A program made the position numbers and the translations under genes. 32,433 nucleotides of DNA from Paludibacteraceae bacterium (GTDB lineage: Bacteria > Bacteroidota > Bacteroidia > Bacteroidales > Paludibacteraceae). Of this stretch, positions 17,765-27,274 are shown piece by piece. The notes beneath the pieces were generated by a model. That model had not been told where the DNA came from. It did not search any database and worked only from the letters and a program-made list of their open reading frames with translations. The DNA lies in the NCBI GenBank assembly GCA_017959385.1, contig JAGDAS010000060.1:1-32433 (forward strand), written 5' to 3'. Within the stretch, counting starts at the first letter, position 1; every line of letters starts with the position of its first letter.

Positions 17765-17800
17765 AAAAAGCGCTGCACAAGTTTGTGCAGCGCTTTTTTT
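17765..17800 (+). terminator. Strong intrinsic terminator of the porPKLMN operon
   Basis: A perfect stem of about 15 bp, with left arm AAAAAGCGCTGCACA (17765-17779) and its complement at 17784-17798, a 4-nt loop AGTT, and a T run of seven (17794-17800). It separates the core operon from porG. Confidence 0.93.
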
Positions 17801-17886
17801 ACGTCCGGATGCAACTTTTTCACCCTATACAAGTCTGAATTTTTGCTATATTTTGTTAAACCTGCGGAAATACGCGGGATTATGCG

Positions 17887-17894
17887 TATCTTTG
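17887..17894 (+). promoter_or_regulatory. -7 box of the porG-uppS-bamA promoter
   Basis: TATCTTTG matches TAnnTTTG. TTTG at 17852-17855 is too far upstream to be the partner at normal spacing. The leader to the porG ATG at 17947 is about 45 nt. Confidence 0.6.
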
Positions 17895-17946
17895 CGTGTT
17901 AAAAACTGTGCCGGTGAAGCATCAATACTCGAGCAAAACGAAAAAT

Positions 17947-18642
17947 ATGAAAAACCAACAAAAGCGAATCTGCTGTTTGCTGCTTTGCGTATTGTCGAGC
18001 GCACTGATGCATGCCGAGTACAACCATGAGTTGGGATTGACGGCAGGAACCGCCTTTTATTTGGGCGACGCCAATCACATTACCCCGTTTGAGCACAGCC
18101 GTTGGACGGCCGGAGCCTTCTACCGTTACAACTTCGACACACGCTGGGCCATGAAAATCCACGCCTCCTACTCGCAGGTGGCAGGCGACAGCCGCGATTT
18201 CGGATACAAATTCCCCGACGGGCAGGAATACGCCGCCTTCCAGCGTCAGTTCTTCAATCTGGACGCTGTAGGAGAGTTCAATTTCTTCGACATCGGCGAA
18301 AGCAAGTATTACAAAGCCAATTACAAAGCCACCCCCTACCTCGTGCTGGGTATCGGCATGACGGCCTACAATGCATTCGGTCCCGATGCGAGCATGTTCC
18401 ATGTAAGCATTCCCTTTGGTATCGGCGGCAAATGGAAACCCACCAAACGCCTTACACTGGGCATTGAATGGAGCATCCACAAGCTTTTCGCCGACGATTT
18501 GGATGTAACCGGCAAGGACAACGCCGTGCTCAACAACCCCTACCACAACCGCAAGGTCGGATTTCTGGACACGGACTGGTTTTCCCTGGCCAGTTTCTAC
18601 CTGTCGTTCAGCATGTTTGAAATCAACAAATACTGCAAATAA
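17947..18642 (+). CDS. porG: Type IX secretion outer-membrane protein PorG (DUF6089 family)
   Basis: An outer-membrane barrel that associates with the PorK/PorN ring in P. gingivalis. The 231 residues begin with signal peptide [23 protein letters not shown], then [25 protein letters not shown] and short alternating strands with YxxDxD-like turns. The ATG at 17947 is used because 17 extra residues from an in-frame upstream ATG (17896) would place the signal peptide internally. The assignment rests on the DUF6089-like pattern and on gene order porG-uppS-bamA-skp-skp-murI, which I recall from P. gingivalis (PG0189 region). The stop shares one base with the uppS start (TAATG). Confidence 0.82.
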   Translation: MKNQQKRICCLLLCVLSSALMHAEYNHELGLTAGTAFYLGDANHITPFEHSRWTAGAFYRYNFDTRWAMKIHASYSQVAGDSRDFGYKFPDGQEYAAFQRQFFNLDAVGEFNFFDIGESKYYKANYKATPYLVLGIGMTAYNAFGPDASMFHVSIPFGIGGKWKPTKRLTLGIEWSIHKLFADDLDVTGKDNAVLNNPYHNRKVGFLDTDWFSLASFYLSFSMFEINKYCK

Positions 18643-19391
18643 TGGCCTATACGAAAGAAGATATCCTCAACGGTAGCATTCCTCAGCATGTGGCTGTCAT
18701 TATGGACGGCAACGGACGATGGGCCAAACAGAACAACATGCCCCGTCTCTACGGGCACAGAAACGGAATCAAAGCCGTACGGCAAATTACGGAGGCGGCC
18801 GCAGAGTGCGGTGTTAAATACCTGACCCTCTATGCCTTCTCAACCGAGAATTGGAACCGGCCGGCGGAGGAAGTGAAGGGACTGATGCAACTGCTGGTCA
18901 GCGCCATCGAGAACGAGACGCAAACCCTGATGAAGAACAACGTACGTCTGCTGACCATCGGCAACACCGCCCAACTCCCGGCCGATGTGGCGCAGCGACT
19001 CAACGAATGCATCCGCCGTACCGCATCCAACACCGGGCTGACGCTGGTACTGGCACTCAGCTACTCATCCCGTTGGGAACTGCAGGAAGCAATCAGGTCA
19101 ATCGCCGCCGAGGTGGCCGACGGACGCCTGAGCATGGACAATATCAACGATCAAACCATAGCGGAGCATCTGACCACCCGTGGAATTCCCGATCCCGACC
19201 TGCTCATCCGCACCAGTGGAGAGACCCGCATCAGCAATTTCCTGCTGTGGCAGATCGCCTACACAGAATTGTACTTCACTCCGACCCTATGGCCGGATTT
19301 CGGCAAAACAGACTTCTACGAAGCGGTCGTGGACTTTCAAAAACGCGAACGCCGTTTCGGCAAAACCAGCGAACAGGTAGCACATGAATAA
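18642..19391 (+). CDS. uppS: Isoprenyl transferase (undecaprenyl diphosphate synthase)
   Basis: Condenses IPP units with FPP to make the C55 carrier lipid for peptidoglycan and O-antigen synthesis. The 249 residues match the cis-prenyltransferase family. Motifs: [13 protein letters not shown] with the catalytic Asp at 22, [18 protein letters not shown], and the C-terminal [15 protein letters not shown]. The ATG overlaps porG by 1 nt, and the end overlaps bamA by 8 nt (ATGAATAA), so translation is probably coupled across the three. Precursors come from the MEP pathway; ispH is in this window. Confidence 0.97.
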   Translation: MAYTKEDILNGSIPQHVAVIMDGNGRWAKQNNMPRLYGHRNGIKAVRQITEAAAECGVKYLTLYAFSTENWNRPAEEVKGLMQLLVSAIENETQTLMKNNVRLLTIGNTAQLPADVAQRLNECIRRTASNTGLTLVLALSYSSRWELQEAIRSIAAEVADGRLSMDNINDQTIAEHLTTRGIPDPDLLIRTSGETRISNFLLWQIAYTELYFTPTLWPDFGKTDFYEAVVDFQKRERRFGKTSEQVAHE

Positions 19392-22038
19392 ACGGATTTC
19401 CCACATACTGCTGATGCTGGCGGGCGCACTGCTGAACGCCTATGCCGTGGAAGAGCTGCCCGCCGACAGCCTGACGGCTGTCGTACCGTCGGATACGGTG
19501 GCGGTGGACAGCATGACGACGGAGCAGACGGTTCCCGTATGGAGCGACGATGAACTACCCGATTTGGACTACACCACGCCGCAAACCTACGAAATCGCCG
19601 AAATCACCTGTTCGGGCGACCACCGCTACGAGGATTATGTGCTCATCGGATATTCGGGATTGAAGGTCGGCGATCAGATCACACTGCCCGGTGAAGACAT
19701 CACCAAGGTGGTGAAACAGTTCTGGAAGCAGGGACTATTTTCGAATGTACGCGTGGAAATCGCCGCCATCCGCGACCGCCAGATCTGGCTGAACCTGCAC
19801 ATCGACCAACGGCCGCGCATTTCCGAAATCAACATCATCGGCTGCAAGAAAAAAGAGAAAGAGGATCTTGAAAAAGGCATCGGCCTCTCCAAAGGCGGTC
19901 AGCTGACGCCATACGGACTGGACAAAGCCAAGAAGTCGGTGGAACGCTATTACGCCGACAAAGGGCACTACTATGCCAAGGTCAAAATCCGCACCCGTGA
20001 GGACAAATCCAGCACCGGCAACATCGTGGACATTCTGGTGGACCGTGGAGAACGGATCCGTGTGAACCGCATCTACATCAGCGGCAACGACAACCTGCCC
20101 AAGCGCAAACTGGACCACGCCATGAAGAAAACCAACGACCGCCACAGCCTGCTCAACTTCTTCCGGAGCAAGAAATTCATTCCGGAGGAATATGAGAAGG
20201 ACAAGGTTTCCTTTATTGAAAAATACAATGAATACGGCTATCGGGATGCCGTGCTGGTGGCCGACAGTGTCGTGAAGGATCCTCAAAAACCGGAAAAATA
20301 CGTGAATGTCTATCTGACAGTGGATGAAGGCAACAAGTATCACTTCCGTGACATTGCCTGGACAGGCAACTCCATCTACACGACCGAATACCTGCGCCGC
20401 GTACTGAACATCAAGAAGGGCGATGTGTACAACCAGAAGAAACTCAACCAACGTCTCAATGAAGACGAGGACTGTGTCAGCAACCTCTATCTGGACAACG
20501 GCTACCTGTTCTTCAACATGCAGCCCATCGAGGCCAATGTGACCAACGACTCCATCGACTTGGACATCCGGATTACGGAAGGCCGACAGGCAACCATCAA
20601 CCGGGTGGAGATTGTGGGCAGCGAATATCTGTACGAACATGTCGTGCGCCGCGAACTGCGCACAAAACCGGGCGATCTGTTCCGAAAATCGGACATCATG
20701 CGATCCATGCGCGAACTGGCCGCATCCGGACATTTCTCGACCGAGGAGGGGAAAATGGACATCAAGACGGTACCCGATCCCGAAAACGGAACCGTGGACC
20801 TCACCTATGTGCTGGAATCCAAACGCAACGACCAGGTGGAACTCTCGTTCGGATGGGGCCAGACCGGCGTAGTCGGCATCCTGAGTCTGAAGTTTACGAA
20901 CTTCTCCATCCGCAACCTGTTTAATTTCAAACGTTGGAAGCCGCTGCCGCAGGGCGACGGGCAAACGCTGACCCTGCGCGCCCAGACCAACGGTATGTAT
21001 TACCAGGCCTACAGCCTGTCATTCACGGAACCCTGGCTGGGCGGCAAACGACCCACCTCCCTGTCGGTATCGGCCTTCTACTCCATCCAATCGGGTGTGA
21101 GCAACAACTACAGTTCCAACTACTACTACGGCTATTACTACGACAACGACTCGTACAACTCCTGGTATTCCTCGTCGTACGACCCCGACAAGTACATCAA
21201 AACCCTGGGAGTGGCCGTGGGCATCGGCAGCCGCCTCAACTGGCCGGATGATTATTTCACCATTTACGGACAGTTGTCGTATCAAAACTACAACCTGAGC
21301 AACTGGGCGTATTTCGCGCTGCACAACGGCCGTGCCAACAACCTGAGCGCATCCGTGACGCTGGGCCGCAACTCGCTCGACCAACCCATCTACACCACCC
21401 GCGGATCGGACGTGTCGGTAACCCTGTCGCTAACCCCGCCCTATTCGTTGTGGGACGGCATTGACTACGCCAACGCCACCGACCAGGAGAAATACAACTG
21501 GGTGGAATATTACAAGGTCAAATTCAAAGCCCGCTTCTTCGTACCGCTTACCCGCAACAACAAGCTGGTACTTATGGGACGTACCGAATTCGGTTTTCTG
21601 GGCTACTACAACTACAACAAACGCTCGCCCTTTGAAACCTTCTGGATGGGTGGTGACGGTATGACAGGCTACAGCAGCACGTATGCCACCGAAACCGTGG
21701 CGTTGCGCGGCTATACAACCGGATCGCTGACCCCCTACTACGACGACGGCAGCATCGCGGGCAACATCTATACCAAACTGACGGTGGAACTGCGCTACCC
21801 GCTGCTGCTGAAGGAAAGTACCATGGTATGGGCGCTGGCTTTCTTTGAGGCCGGCAACTGCTGGAAGGAATACAAGGACTTCAATCCGTTCAAGTTGAAA
21901 CGCAGCGCCGGTGTCGGTCTGCGCGTCTATATGCCCATGTTCGGTCTGCTGGGTGTGGACTGGGCCTACGGCTTCGACGAGATCAACGGCAAACGGAGCG
22001 GAAGCCAGTTCCATTTTGTCATCGGTCAGGAATTTTAA
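19384..22038 (+). CDS. bamA: Outer-membrane protein assembly factor BamA (Omp85)
   Basis: Inserts beta-barrel proteins into the outer membrane. The 884 residues start with a signal peptide (about 1-20), then a variable acidic and Ser/Thr/Val-rich stretch (about 21-65). Five POTRA-like repeats follow at about 69-138, 146-220, 224-317, 318-400 and 403-480. The C-terminal barrel runs from about 482 to the end, which finishes in HFVIGQEF. The barrel has the Omp85 signature motif in the variant LRGY (about 774), in [12 protein letters not shown] Tyr/Asn/Ser-rich segment at about 573-604 (11 Tyr in about 32 residues) is probably a surface loop. It sits upstream of the Skp-like chaperones that feed it. 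Confidence 0.96.
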   Translation: MNKRISHILLMLAGALLNAYAVEELPADSLTAVVPSDTVAVDSMTTEQTVPVWSDDELPDLDYTTPQTYEIAEITCSGDHRYEDYVLIGYSGLKVGDQITLPGEDITKVVKQFWKQGLFSNVRVEIAAIRDRQIWLNLHIDQRPRISEINIIGCKKKEKEDLEKGIGLSKGGQLTPYGLDKAKKSVERYYADKGHYYAKVKIRTREDKSSTGNIVDILVDRGERIRVNRIYISGNDNLPKRKLDHAMKKTNDRHSLLNFFRSKKFIPEEYEKDKVSFIEKYNEYGYRDAVLVADSVVKDPQKPEKYVNVYLTVDEGNKYHFRDIAWTGNSIYTTEYLRRVLNIKKGDVYNQKKLNQRLNEDEDCVSNLYLDNGYLFFNMQPIEANVTNDSIDLDIRITEGRQATINRVEIVGSEYLYEHVVRRELRTKPGDLFRKSDIMRSMRELAASGHFSTEEGKMDIKTVPDPENGTVDLTYVLESKRNDQVELSFGWGQTGVVGILSLKFTNFSIRNLFNFKRWKPLPQGDGQTLTLRAQTNGMYYQAYSLSFTEPWLGGKRPTSLSVSAFYSIQSGVSNNYSSNYYYGYYYDNDSYNSWYSSSYDPDKYIKTLGVAVGIGSRLNWPDDYFTIYGQLSYQNYNLSNWAYFALHNGRANNLSASVTLGRNSLDQPIYTTRGSDVSVTLSLTPPYSLWDGIDYANATDQEKYNWVEYYKVKFKARFFVPLTRNNKLVLMGRTEFGFLGYYNYNKRSPFETFWMGGDGMTGYSSTYATETVALRGYTTGSLTPYYDDGSIAGNIYTKLTVELRYPLLLKESTMVWALAFFEAGNCWKEYKDFNPFKLKRSAGVGLRVYMPMFGLLGVDWAYGFDEINGKRSGSQFHFVIGQEF

Positions 22039-22088
22039 ACCTTATCCTTACGCATACGTCAAGAAGAATGTTGAAAAAATACGCAAAT

Positions 22089-22604
22089 ATGAAAAAGTTC
22101 ATGCTGACACTGGGCCTTGCCGCCCTTTCCACTTTGGCAGGATACTGCCAGAAGTACGCATTGGTCGATCTCGAATACATCCTGAAAAACATTCCCGCCT
22201 ACGAGTCGGCCTCGCAACAGCTGGAGCAGAGCTCCAAGAAATGGCAGAAGGAGATTGACGCCCTCAATGAGGAGGCGCAAACCCTTTACAAGAACTATCA
22301 GGCCGAAATGGTTTTCCTTTCGGACGATCAGAAAAAGGAGCGTGAAAAAGAGATCATCACCAAAGAGACGGAAGCGAAAGAGCTGAAACGCAAGTATTTC
22401 GGCAACGACGGCGAACTGTACAAAAAGCGCGAAAGCCTGATGCGTCCCATTCAGGAGGAGATTTACAACGCCGTCAAGGATCTGTCCGAAAGCAAGGGAT
22501 ACGCTCTGGTGCTGGACCGTGCCTCGGGAACCAACATCATCTTTGCCAACCCGAGCATCGACATCAGCGACGACGTGCTGGCCAAAATGGGCTATGCCAA
22601 CTAA
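22089..22604 (+). CDS. OmpH/Skp-family periplasmic chaperone, first copy
   Basis: A 171-residue protein with a signal peptide (MKKFMLTLGLAALSTLAGYCQ) followed by KYALVDLEYILKNIPAYESA, the standard start of the mature OmpH family. Long charged coiled-coil helices follow (for example KKEREKEIITKETEAKELKRK), and the end is RASGTNIIFANPSIDISDDVLAKMG. The ATG at 22089 is taken because the in-frame ATG 7 codons upstream would add residues before the signal peptide. Likely delivers unfolded outer-membrane proteins to BamA. The spacer to bamA is about 50 nt without a terminator. Confidence 0.9.
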   Translation: MKKFMLTLGLAALSTLAGYCQKYALVDLEYILKNIPAYESASQQLEQSSKKWQKEIDALNEEAQTLYKNYQAEMVFLSDDQKKEREKEIITKETEAKELKRKYFGNDGELYKKRESLMRPIQEEIYNAVKDLSESKGYALVLDRASGTNIIFANPSIDISDDVLAKMGYAN

Positions 22605-22636
22605 AACGTAAAATAAAAACCAATATTTAACATCTT

Positions 22637-23140
22637 ATGAAAAAGCTTATTATCGCATTGATGCTCCTGCTTCCGTTCGGATTGACGGCACAGGAAATGA
22701 AATTCGGACACATCAACAAATCGGCTGTGCTGGAACTGATGCCCGAAGCCGACGACGCCCAGCGTCAGTTGGAGGACATGAACCTGAAGTACCGGATGCA
22801 GATCAAGGCCATGGAAGAGGAAATCACCAAGAAGGAACAGGAATACCAGGAGCAGGCCGACTCGCTCGACGCCACCATACGCCGCTACAAGGAAACGGAA
22901 CTGCAACGCCTCTACCAGAGCTATCAGGAATTCGGCAAGACCGCCCAGGAGACCTTGAGCAAGAAGGCCCAGGAGCTTATGACACCGATTGAAGCCAAAA
23001 TCAACAAAGCCGTGGAGCAGGTAGGCAAAGACAACGGTTTCCTTTACATCTTCGATGTCACCACGCCGGGAACCTTCGCCTATATGTCGGACAAGAGTGT
23101 TGATGTCCTTCCGCTGGTAAAAAAAGCACTCGGACTCTAA
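22637..23140 (+). CDS. OmpH/Skp-family periplasmic chaperone, second copy
   Basis: A 167-residue paralogue of the preceding gene. The signal peptide MKKLIIALMLLLPFGLTAQ is followed by EMKFGHINKSAVLELMPEA, then a coiled coil (about 45-95: ITKKEQEYQEQADSLDAT, QRLYQSYQEFGKTAQETL). The C-terminal lobe contains FLYIFDVTTPGTFAYMSDKSVDV. Tandem skp-like genes after bamA are also known in P. gingivalis, where they are adjacent to Omp85. The stop precedes murI by 1 nt. Confidence 0.9.
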   Translation: MKKLIIALMLLLPFGLTAQEMKFGHINKSAVLELMPEADDAQRQLEDMNLKYRMQIKAMEEEITKKEQEYQEQADSLDATIRRYKETELQRLYQSYQEFGKTAQETLSKKAQELMTPIEAKINKAVEQVGKDNGFLYIFDVTTPGTFAYMSDKSVDVLPLVKKALGL

Positions 23141-23141
23141 G

Positions 23142-23966
23142 ATGCTCACAGACGGCACCATAGGGGTGTTTGATTCCGGATATGGCGGACTGACCATATT
23201 GGAACATTTTCAGGCATTGCTGCCCAGGTACGATTACATCTATCTGGGCGACAATGCCCGAACGCCTTATGGCAACCGCTCGTTCGACGTGGTGTATGAA
23301 TTCACCCGCGAATCGGTAGAGCGTTTGTTTGAGATGGGCTGCAATCTGGTGATTTTGGCCTGCAACACGGCCTCGGCCAAAGCACTCCGCACCATCCAGC
23401 AACGCGACCTTCCCGGATGGGGAGCGGACAAACGTGTACTCGGCATTATCCGTCCGACAGCCGAAGCCATCGGTACGCTGACACGCAACGGTCATGTCGG
23501 TTTATTGGCGACCGAAGGCACCATCCAGTCGGAATCCTACCCGCTTGAAATCCGCAAAATCTATCCTGAACTGCAAGTCAGCGGACAGGCCTGCCCGATG
23601 TGGGTGCCGCTGGTGGAAAACGGTGAGGCGGAGAGTCCGGGCACGGATTTCTTTGTCAAACAATACCTGGACCGGCTGTTGCAGCAGGATCCGGACATTG
23701 ACACCGTAGTGTTGGCTTGTACCCATTACCCCCTGCTGGCGCACAAAATCCGCAAGTACCTGCCCAAGCACATCCAAATTCTTGCGCAGGGGCCGCTGAT
23801 TGCCTCCAGCCTGCAGAATTATTTGCAACGCCACCCCGATTTGGACCGTCACCTGACCCAAGGCGGCACCACCCGATTTTACACGACCGAAAATGTGGAC
23901 CGGTTCACCCAATCCGCCTCCATTTTCTTAAAAAAGACAATTAAAACAGAACACATCACCCTCTAA
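23142..23966 (+). CDS. murI: Glutamate racemase
   Basis: Interconverts L- and D-glutamate for peptidoglycan. The 274 residues have the usual length. The catalytic cysteines are C74 in ILACNTAS and C193 in VLACTHYP, with the start motif IGVFDSGYGGLTIL and GDNARTPYG. The ATG is at 23142, just after the stop of the second skp-like gene. The acyltransferase gene follows after 6 nt with no promoter or terminator in the gap. Confidence 0.96.
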   Translation: MLTDGTIGVFDSGYGGLTILEHFQALLPRYDYIYLGDNARTPYGNRSFDVVYEFTRESVERLFEMGCNLVILACNTASAKALRTIQQRDLPGWGADKRVLGIIRPTAEAIGTLTRNGHVGLLATEGTIQSESYPLEIRKIYPELQVSGQACPMWVPLVENGEAESPGTDFFVKQYLDRLLQQDPDIDTVVLACTHYPLLAHKIRKYLPKHIQILAQGPLIASSLQNYLQRHPDLDRHLTQGGTTRFYTTENVDRFTQSASIFLKKTIKTEHITL

Positions 23967-23972
23967 TTCACC

Positions 23973-24866
23973 ATGGAAGACCTCAATCACCACCATTGGG
24001 ACGGAGACACCGACGGCACCGGATGGATGCAGCGCAGCCTGCTGTGGATGACACAGGGGCCGGGACTCTGGTTGTTCTACGGCATCGTAGCCGTGGTGGT
24101 GTGCTTCTATATCCTGCTGCGTCCACGCGACACAAGAGCCATCTACCGGCTGCACCGCCGGCTGGGCCGCAACCGGTTGCATGCAGCCGTGGCGGTCTAT
24201 GGCAATTTCTTCCAGTTCGGATGCGTCATCATGGACCGTTTCTCCGCTTACGGCGGGAGGAAATTCGACATCCGCTTCGATGAACGCGAAGCCTACACCC
24301 GGCTGCTGCAGAACGAAAGCGGAATCGTACAGTTGTCGTCGCATGTGGGCAACTACGAAATGGCCGGCTATTCACTGCCCTATGAATCGAAGGAAATGTA
24401 CGCCCTGGTTTATTCAGGTGAAACGGAAACCGTTATGGAGAACCGCCGGCGCATCTTCCAGCGGCATCACATCCGGATGGTCCCTGTCAAGGAGGACCTG
24501 TCGCACCTGTTCATCCTCAACGATGCACTGGAGCACGGAAACACGGCCAGCCTGCCCGCCGACCGCGTGTTCGGTTCGCCCAAATATTTCAGCATCCCCT
24601 TCCTGGGCCGCGATGCCCGTTTCCCGAAAGGGCCTTTCGCTCTGGCCGTCAAACGCCAGGTACCTGTCGTCGCGATGTTTGTGTTGAAACAGCCGCACCT
24701 GCGCTACAGCATCCACTACCGCGAGCTGCGTCTCAACGCCGATGAAAGCCTGTTGCCGGCCGCCGTACAAATGCGTCGGTTGGCGGAAAAATACACCGTC
24801 GAATTGGAAAAAATCGTACGCGCTTACCCGTCACAATGGTTCAACTTTTTTGATTTCTGGATGTGA
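23973..24866 (+). CDS. LpxL/HtrB-like lysophospholipid acyltransferase, first gene of the polyene-type cluster
   Basis: A 297-residue membrane-associated acyltransferase. The N-terminal WDGDTDGTGWMQR block resembles the WxGxTxGT start I recall for acyltransferases of Bacteroidota aryl-polyene clusters. Hydrophobic residues (about 30-50, LWLFYGIVAVVVCFYILL) give a membrane anchor. The motif SSHVGNYEMAG supplies the H-x4-E acyltransferase dyad, followed by ADRVFG, KGPFALAVKRQVPVVAMFVLK and a C-terminal PSQWFNFFDFW. In such clusters it is expected to attach the polyene acyl group to a lipid or glycolipid. It begins 6 nt after murI and ends TGA overlapping the GTG start of the next gene. Confidence 0.88.
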   Translation: MEDLNHHHWDGDTDGTGWMQRSLLWMTQGPGLWLFYGIVAVVVCFYILLRPRDTRAIYRLHRRLGRNRLHAAVAVYGNFFQFGCVIMDRFSAYGGRKFDIRFDEREAYTRLLQNESGIVQLSSHVGNYEMAGYSLPYESKEMYALVYSGETETVMENRRRIFQRHHIRMVPVKEDLSHLFILNDALEHGNTASLPADRVFGSPKYFSIPFLGRDARFPKGPFALAVKRQVPVVAMFVLKQPHLRYSIHYRELRLNADESLLPAAVQMRRLAEKYTVELEKIVRAYPSQWFNFFDFWM

Positions 24867-25288
24867 AGCCCCTACCTGACATATGCCAACTGCTGCCGCA
24901 GCAGAGGCCGTTCCATCTTATCGACAGATTGGTGAAGGTGGATGCGGATTCAGCCCTGTCCGAACTTACGGTCAAGGGTAACACCCCGTTTGTTGGAAAC
25001 GGACTGCTTCAGGCATCGGGATTGGTAGAGAATATCGCCCAAACCTGCGCCGCACACATCGGCTACCTTCATTGGCCGGATATTCGGATCGGCCTCATCG
25101 GTGCCGTTCCCTCACTGCATATCCTGCGGCTTCCGCGAATCGGGGAGACCGTCAACACCGCCATACAGGTGGAATCGCAGGCTTGGGGCTTGAGTGCCGT
25201 GAAGGCAACCGTCCGTGCGGGAGAGGAAATCCTCGCCCAAGGCAGCATCAAAATCGCATTAACCGGTCAAAACCTACCCGCCCGATGA
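24863..25288 (+). CDS. Hotdog-fold dehydratase-like protein with the Glu half-site (ApeP-like)
   Basis: A 141-residue hotdog-fold protein resembling 3-hydroxyacyl-ACP dehydratases. The N-terminal segment QLLPQQRPFHLIDRLVKVD is FabZ-like. By ungapped alignment to FabZ, the catalytic Glu is present (E56 in ASGLVENIAQ) but the catalytic His position is Pro with no His within ten residues (NTPFVGNGLL). It thus cannot form a complete site alone. The start is GTG at 24863, overlapping the acyltransferase stop; its stop overlaps the next start (ATGA). In known aryl-polyene systems dehydration is done by a heterodimer (ApeI:ApeP); the second hotdog gene at 30341 would be the partner. Confidence 0.8.
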   Translation: MKPLPDICQLLPQQRPFHLIDRLVKVDADSALSELTVKGNTPFVGNGLLQASGLVENIAQTCAAHIGYLHWPDIRIGLIGAVPSLHILRLPRIGETVNTAIQVESQAWGLSAVKATVRAGEEILAQGSIKIALTGQNLPAR

Positions 25289-26427
25289 AGATCGTCCGAC
25301 TATCCGACCACCTGGTCTGCCCGCTGGGGCATGACACGGAAACGACCCTGGAGGCTGTTCTGCAGGGACGTTCCGAACTGCGGCTGCACAGTGACTGGCA
25401 GCACCTGCCGGAACCGGTCTGCGCCTCCCTGTTCGAACCGGACGGAATCGCATCGGCATTTGCCGAAAACGGCCAAACCGACCAAGGTTACACCCGTTTT
25501 GAACAACTGGCCATCGCATCGGCCGCACCGGCCATCGCCCGGTCCGGCATAGATCCCGCCTCACCGCGCGTGCTTTTCGTCCTTTCCACCACCAAAGGTA
25601 ATGTGGAACTGCTGGGCGGAAACGGTGCCGGGCAATCCGAATCCGTATCGCCCGTGTGGTCGGCGGAACGTCTGGCTCGTCATTTCGGGAATCCGAACAT
25701 TCCCTTGGTTGTGTCAAACGCCTGTATTTCAGGATTATGTGCACAAATATATGCACCCCGCGCACTGCAAAGCGGCCGTTACGACCAAGCGGTCATTGTA
25801 GGAGCGGACGTACTCTCTTCCTTTATTGTATCGGGGTTCCAAAGCTTCAAGGCTCTGTCGCAGCAACCCTGCCGGCCATTTGACCGTGAGCGCAACGGGC
25901 TCAACCTGGGCGAAGGCGCCGCCACGCTTGTCATCGGGCGGGTTGAAAACGCCGATGGTGCATGGACCCTCTGCCAGGGTGCCATCCGCAACGACGCCAA
26001 TCACATTTCCGGCCCGTCGCGGACGGGCGAGGGTGCCTGCCAAGCACTGAAAGCCACCCTGGCGGGCATCTGTCCGGACGAAGCCGCCATGATCAGCGTA
26101 CACGGAACCGCCACCCTCTACAACGACGAGATGGAGGCCGTCGCCCTGCAGCGCGCCGGGCTGGACCACCTTCCGGTCAATGCCTACAAAGGGTATCTGG
26201 GACATACCCTGGGGGCCGCCGGCCTGTTGGAATCGGTACTCTCCATGCATGCGATCGACCGCGGGGTGATTCCAGCCACCCGTGGCTTTTCCGAGCCGGG
26301 GGTCAGTGTGCCGCTGCAGGTCAGCAATCAACCCCGTACAACCGACAAGAAGGCCTTTATCAAAATGCTTTCGGGCTTTGGCGGCTGCAATGCCGCACTT
26401 TACTATCGGAAAGGAGGGACGCAATGA
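25285..26427 (+). CDS. Beta-ketoacyl-ACP synthase, catalytically complete (first KS)
   Basis: A 380-residue FabF/KASII-type condensing enzyme of the thiolase fold. The triad is complete: C147 (SNACISG), H273 (HGTAT) and H307 (YLGHTLGAAG). The C-terminal block is KMLSGFGGCNAAL. It elongates ACP-bound chains by condensing malonyl-ACP. The ATG at 25285 overlaps the previous stop, and the next gene overlaps its stop by 4 nt. An upstream open frame back to 25072 is a shadow of the preceding gene. It is followed directly by a KS-like half protein, suggesting a heterodimer. The exact chain is unknown. Confidence 0.88.
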   Translation: MKIVRLSDHLVCPLGHDTETTLEAVLQGRSELRLHSDWQHLPEPVCASLFEPDGIASAFAENGQTDQGYTRFEQLAIASAAPAIARSGIDPASPRVLFVLSTTKGNVELLGGNGAGQSESVSPVWSAERLARHFGNPNIPLVVSNACISGLCAQIYAPRALQSGRYDQAVIVGADVLSSFIVSGFQSFKALSQQPCRPFDRERNGLNLGEGAATLVIGRVENADGAWTLCQGAIRNDANHISGPSRTGEGACQALKATLAGICPDEAAMISVHGTATLYNDEMEAVALQRAGLDHLPVNAYKGYLGHTLGAAGLLESVLSMHAIDRGVIPATRGFSEPGVSVPLQVSNQPRTTDKKAFIKMLSGFGGCNAALYYRKGGTQ

Positions 26428-27029
26428 GACTGCTGCAGTACATACGGGTCAACTCCGAAGGCATTTGGCTGAACGGACGGTTCTCCGCACTTCCTACCGG
26501 TGACTGGGCGGAGGCGCTCTACCGGCAGGACGGGATTCAGTATCCGAAATTCTTCAAAATGGATCATCTGTGCCGCATCGGTTGGATGGCCTCCGAACTG
26601 CTGCTGGCCGGCGAAAACGACCGGTTTGAACCACGCACGGACCGCGCCGTCATCCTCTTCAACCGATCGGGCAGCCTGTGCAACGATACACAATACCAGA
26701 CCACCATTCAGGATCCGGACAATTATTTCCCGTCGCCTGCCCTGTTTGTCTATACGCTGCCCAACATCGTCACCGGTGAGATTGCCATCCGCAACGGCTA
26801 CCGGGGCGAGACCTCCTGCTACCTGCTGCCTGATTTCGATGCCGGCATCTTGGTCGAAACCTCCCGCCAGGCCCTACAGGATCCCGGCACCCGCAGCCTG
26901 CTTACCGGCTGGGTGGAATGCGCTCCGGGGCAAAGCGACGACCTGCTCCTATGCCTGGTGGATGCGGAGACGGAAGAAAACTGGAATGAAAAAAACCTAC
27001 TACAACTCTATCGATATGGACACCTTTAA
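26424..27029 (+). CDS. Short ketosynthase-like protein without the nucleophile
   Basis: A 201-residue protein resembling the N-terminal half of a ketosynthase. The block FPSPALFVYTLPNIVTGEIAIRNGYRGE (about 102-129) matches KS text of the type NTLPNxxxGExxIRxGxxG. The Cys position of a KS falls at about D137 (ETSCYLLPDFD), so it should not condense chains. It is not evidently truncated by mutation: it starts by overlapping the first KS, ends with a stop 14 nt inside the ACP gene, and keeps a normal reading frame. I infer a KS partner or chain-length protein, like an inactive subunit; family name not certain. Confidence 0.7.
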   Translation: MRLLQYIRVNSEGIWLNGRFSALPTGDWAEALYRQDGIQYPKFFKMDHLCRIGWMASELLLAGENDRFEPRTDRAVILFNRSGSLCNDTQYQTTIQDPDNYFPSPALFVYTLPNIVTGEIAIRNGYRGETSCYLLPDFDAGILVETSRQALQDPGTRSLLTGWVECAPGQSDDLLLCLVDAETEENWNEKNLLQLYRYGHL

Positions 27030-27273
27030 GCAAGAATTGAAAGCTGAGATTATTCGTGTTTTGAACCTGGACGGCATGCAACCCGACGATATCAACGACG
27101 CCGAGCCGCTCTTCGGCGAAGGACTGGGACTGGACTCCATTGATGCGCTGGAGCTGATTGTGCTGCTGGAGAAGAACTACGGCATCAAATTGGAGAAACC
27201 GGAAGACGGGAAAGCTGTCTTCCAGTCTGTCAACGTATTGGCGGATTACATCACCCGCAACCGCAAAAAATAA
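27016..27273 (+). CDS. Acyl carrier protein of the polyene-type cluster
   Basis: An 85-residue acidic ACP with the phosphopantetheine attachment site at S41 in GEGLGLDSIDALELIVLL. It tethers the growing chain between the KS, dehydratase and reductase enzymes. ATG 27016 is preferred because it gives a normal ACP length; an ATG ten codons upstream (26986) is also open. It overlaps the previous gene by 14 nt and lies between the two KS pairs. Aryl-polyene clusters of E. coli encode two ACPs; only one is seen here, so a second may lie beyond the right edge. Confidence 0.93.
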   Translation: MDTFKQELKAEIIRVLNLDGMQPDDINDAEPLFGEGLGLDSIDALELIVLLEKNYGIKLEKPEDGKAVFQSVNVLADYITRNRKK

Positions 27274-27274
27274 G

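Noticed and set aside
19735-20964. A 409-codon minus-strand open frame opposite bamA
   Set aside because: No domain or start context; it arises from GC-rich wobble positions of bamA, which has clear POTRA repeats.
25072-25284. Upstream extension of the first ketosynthase
   Set aside because: It lies over the dehydratase-like gene in another frame and shows no KS sequence; ATG 25285 overlaps the preceding stop in the same ATGA manner as other genes of the cluster.
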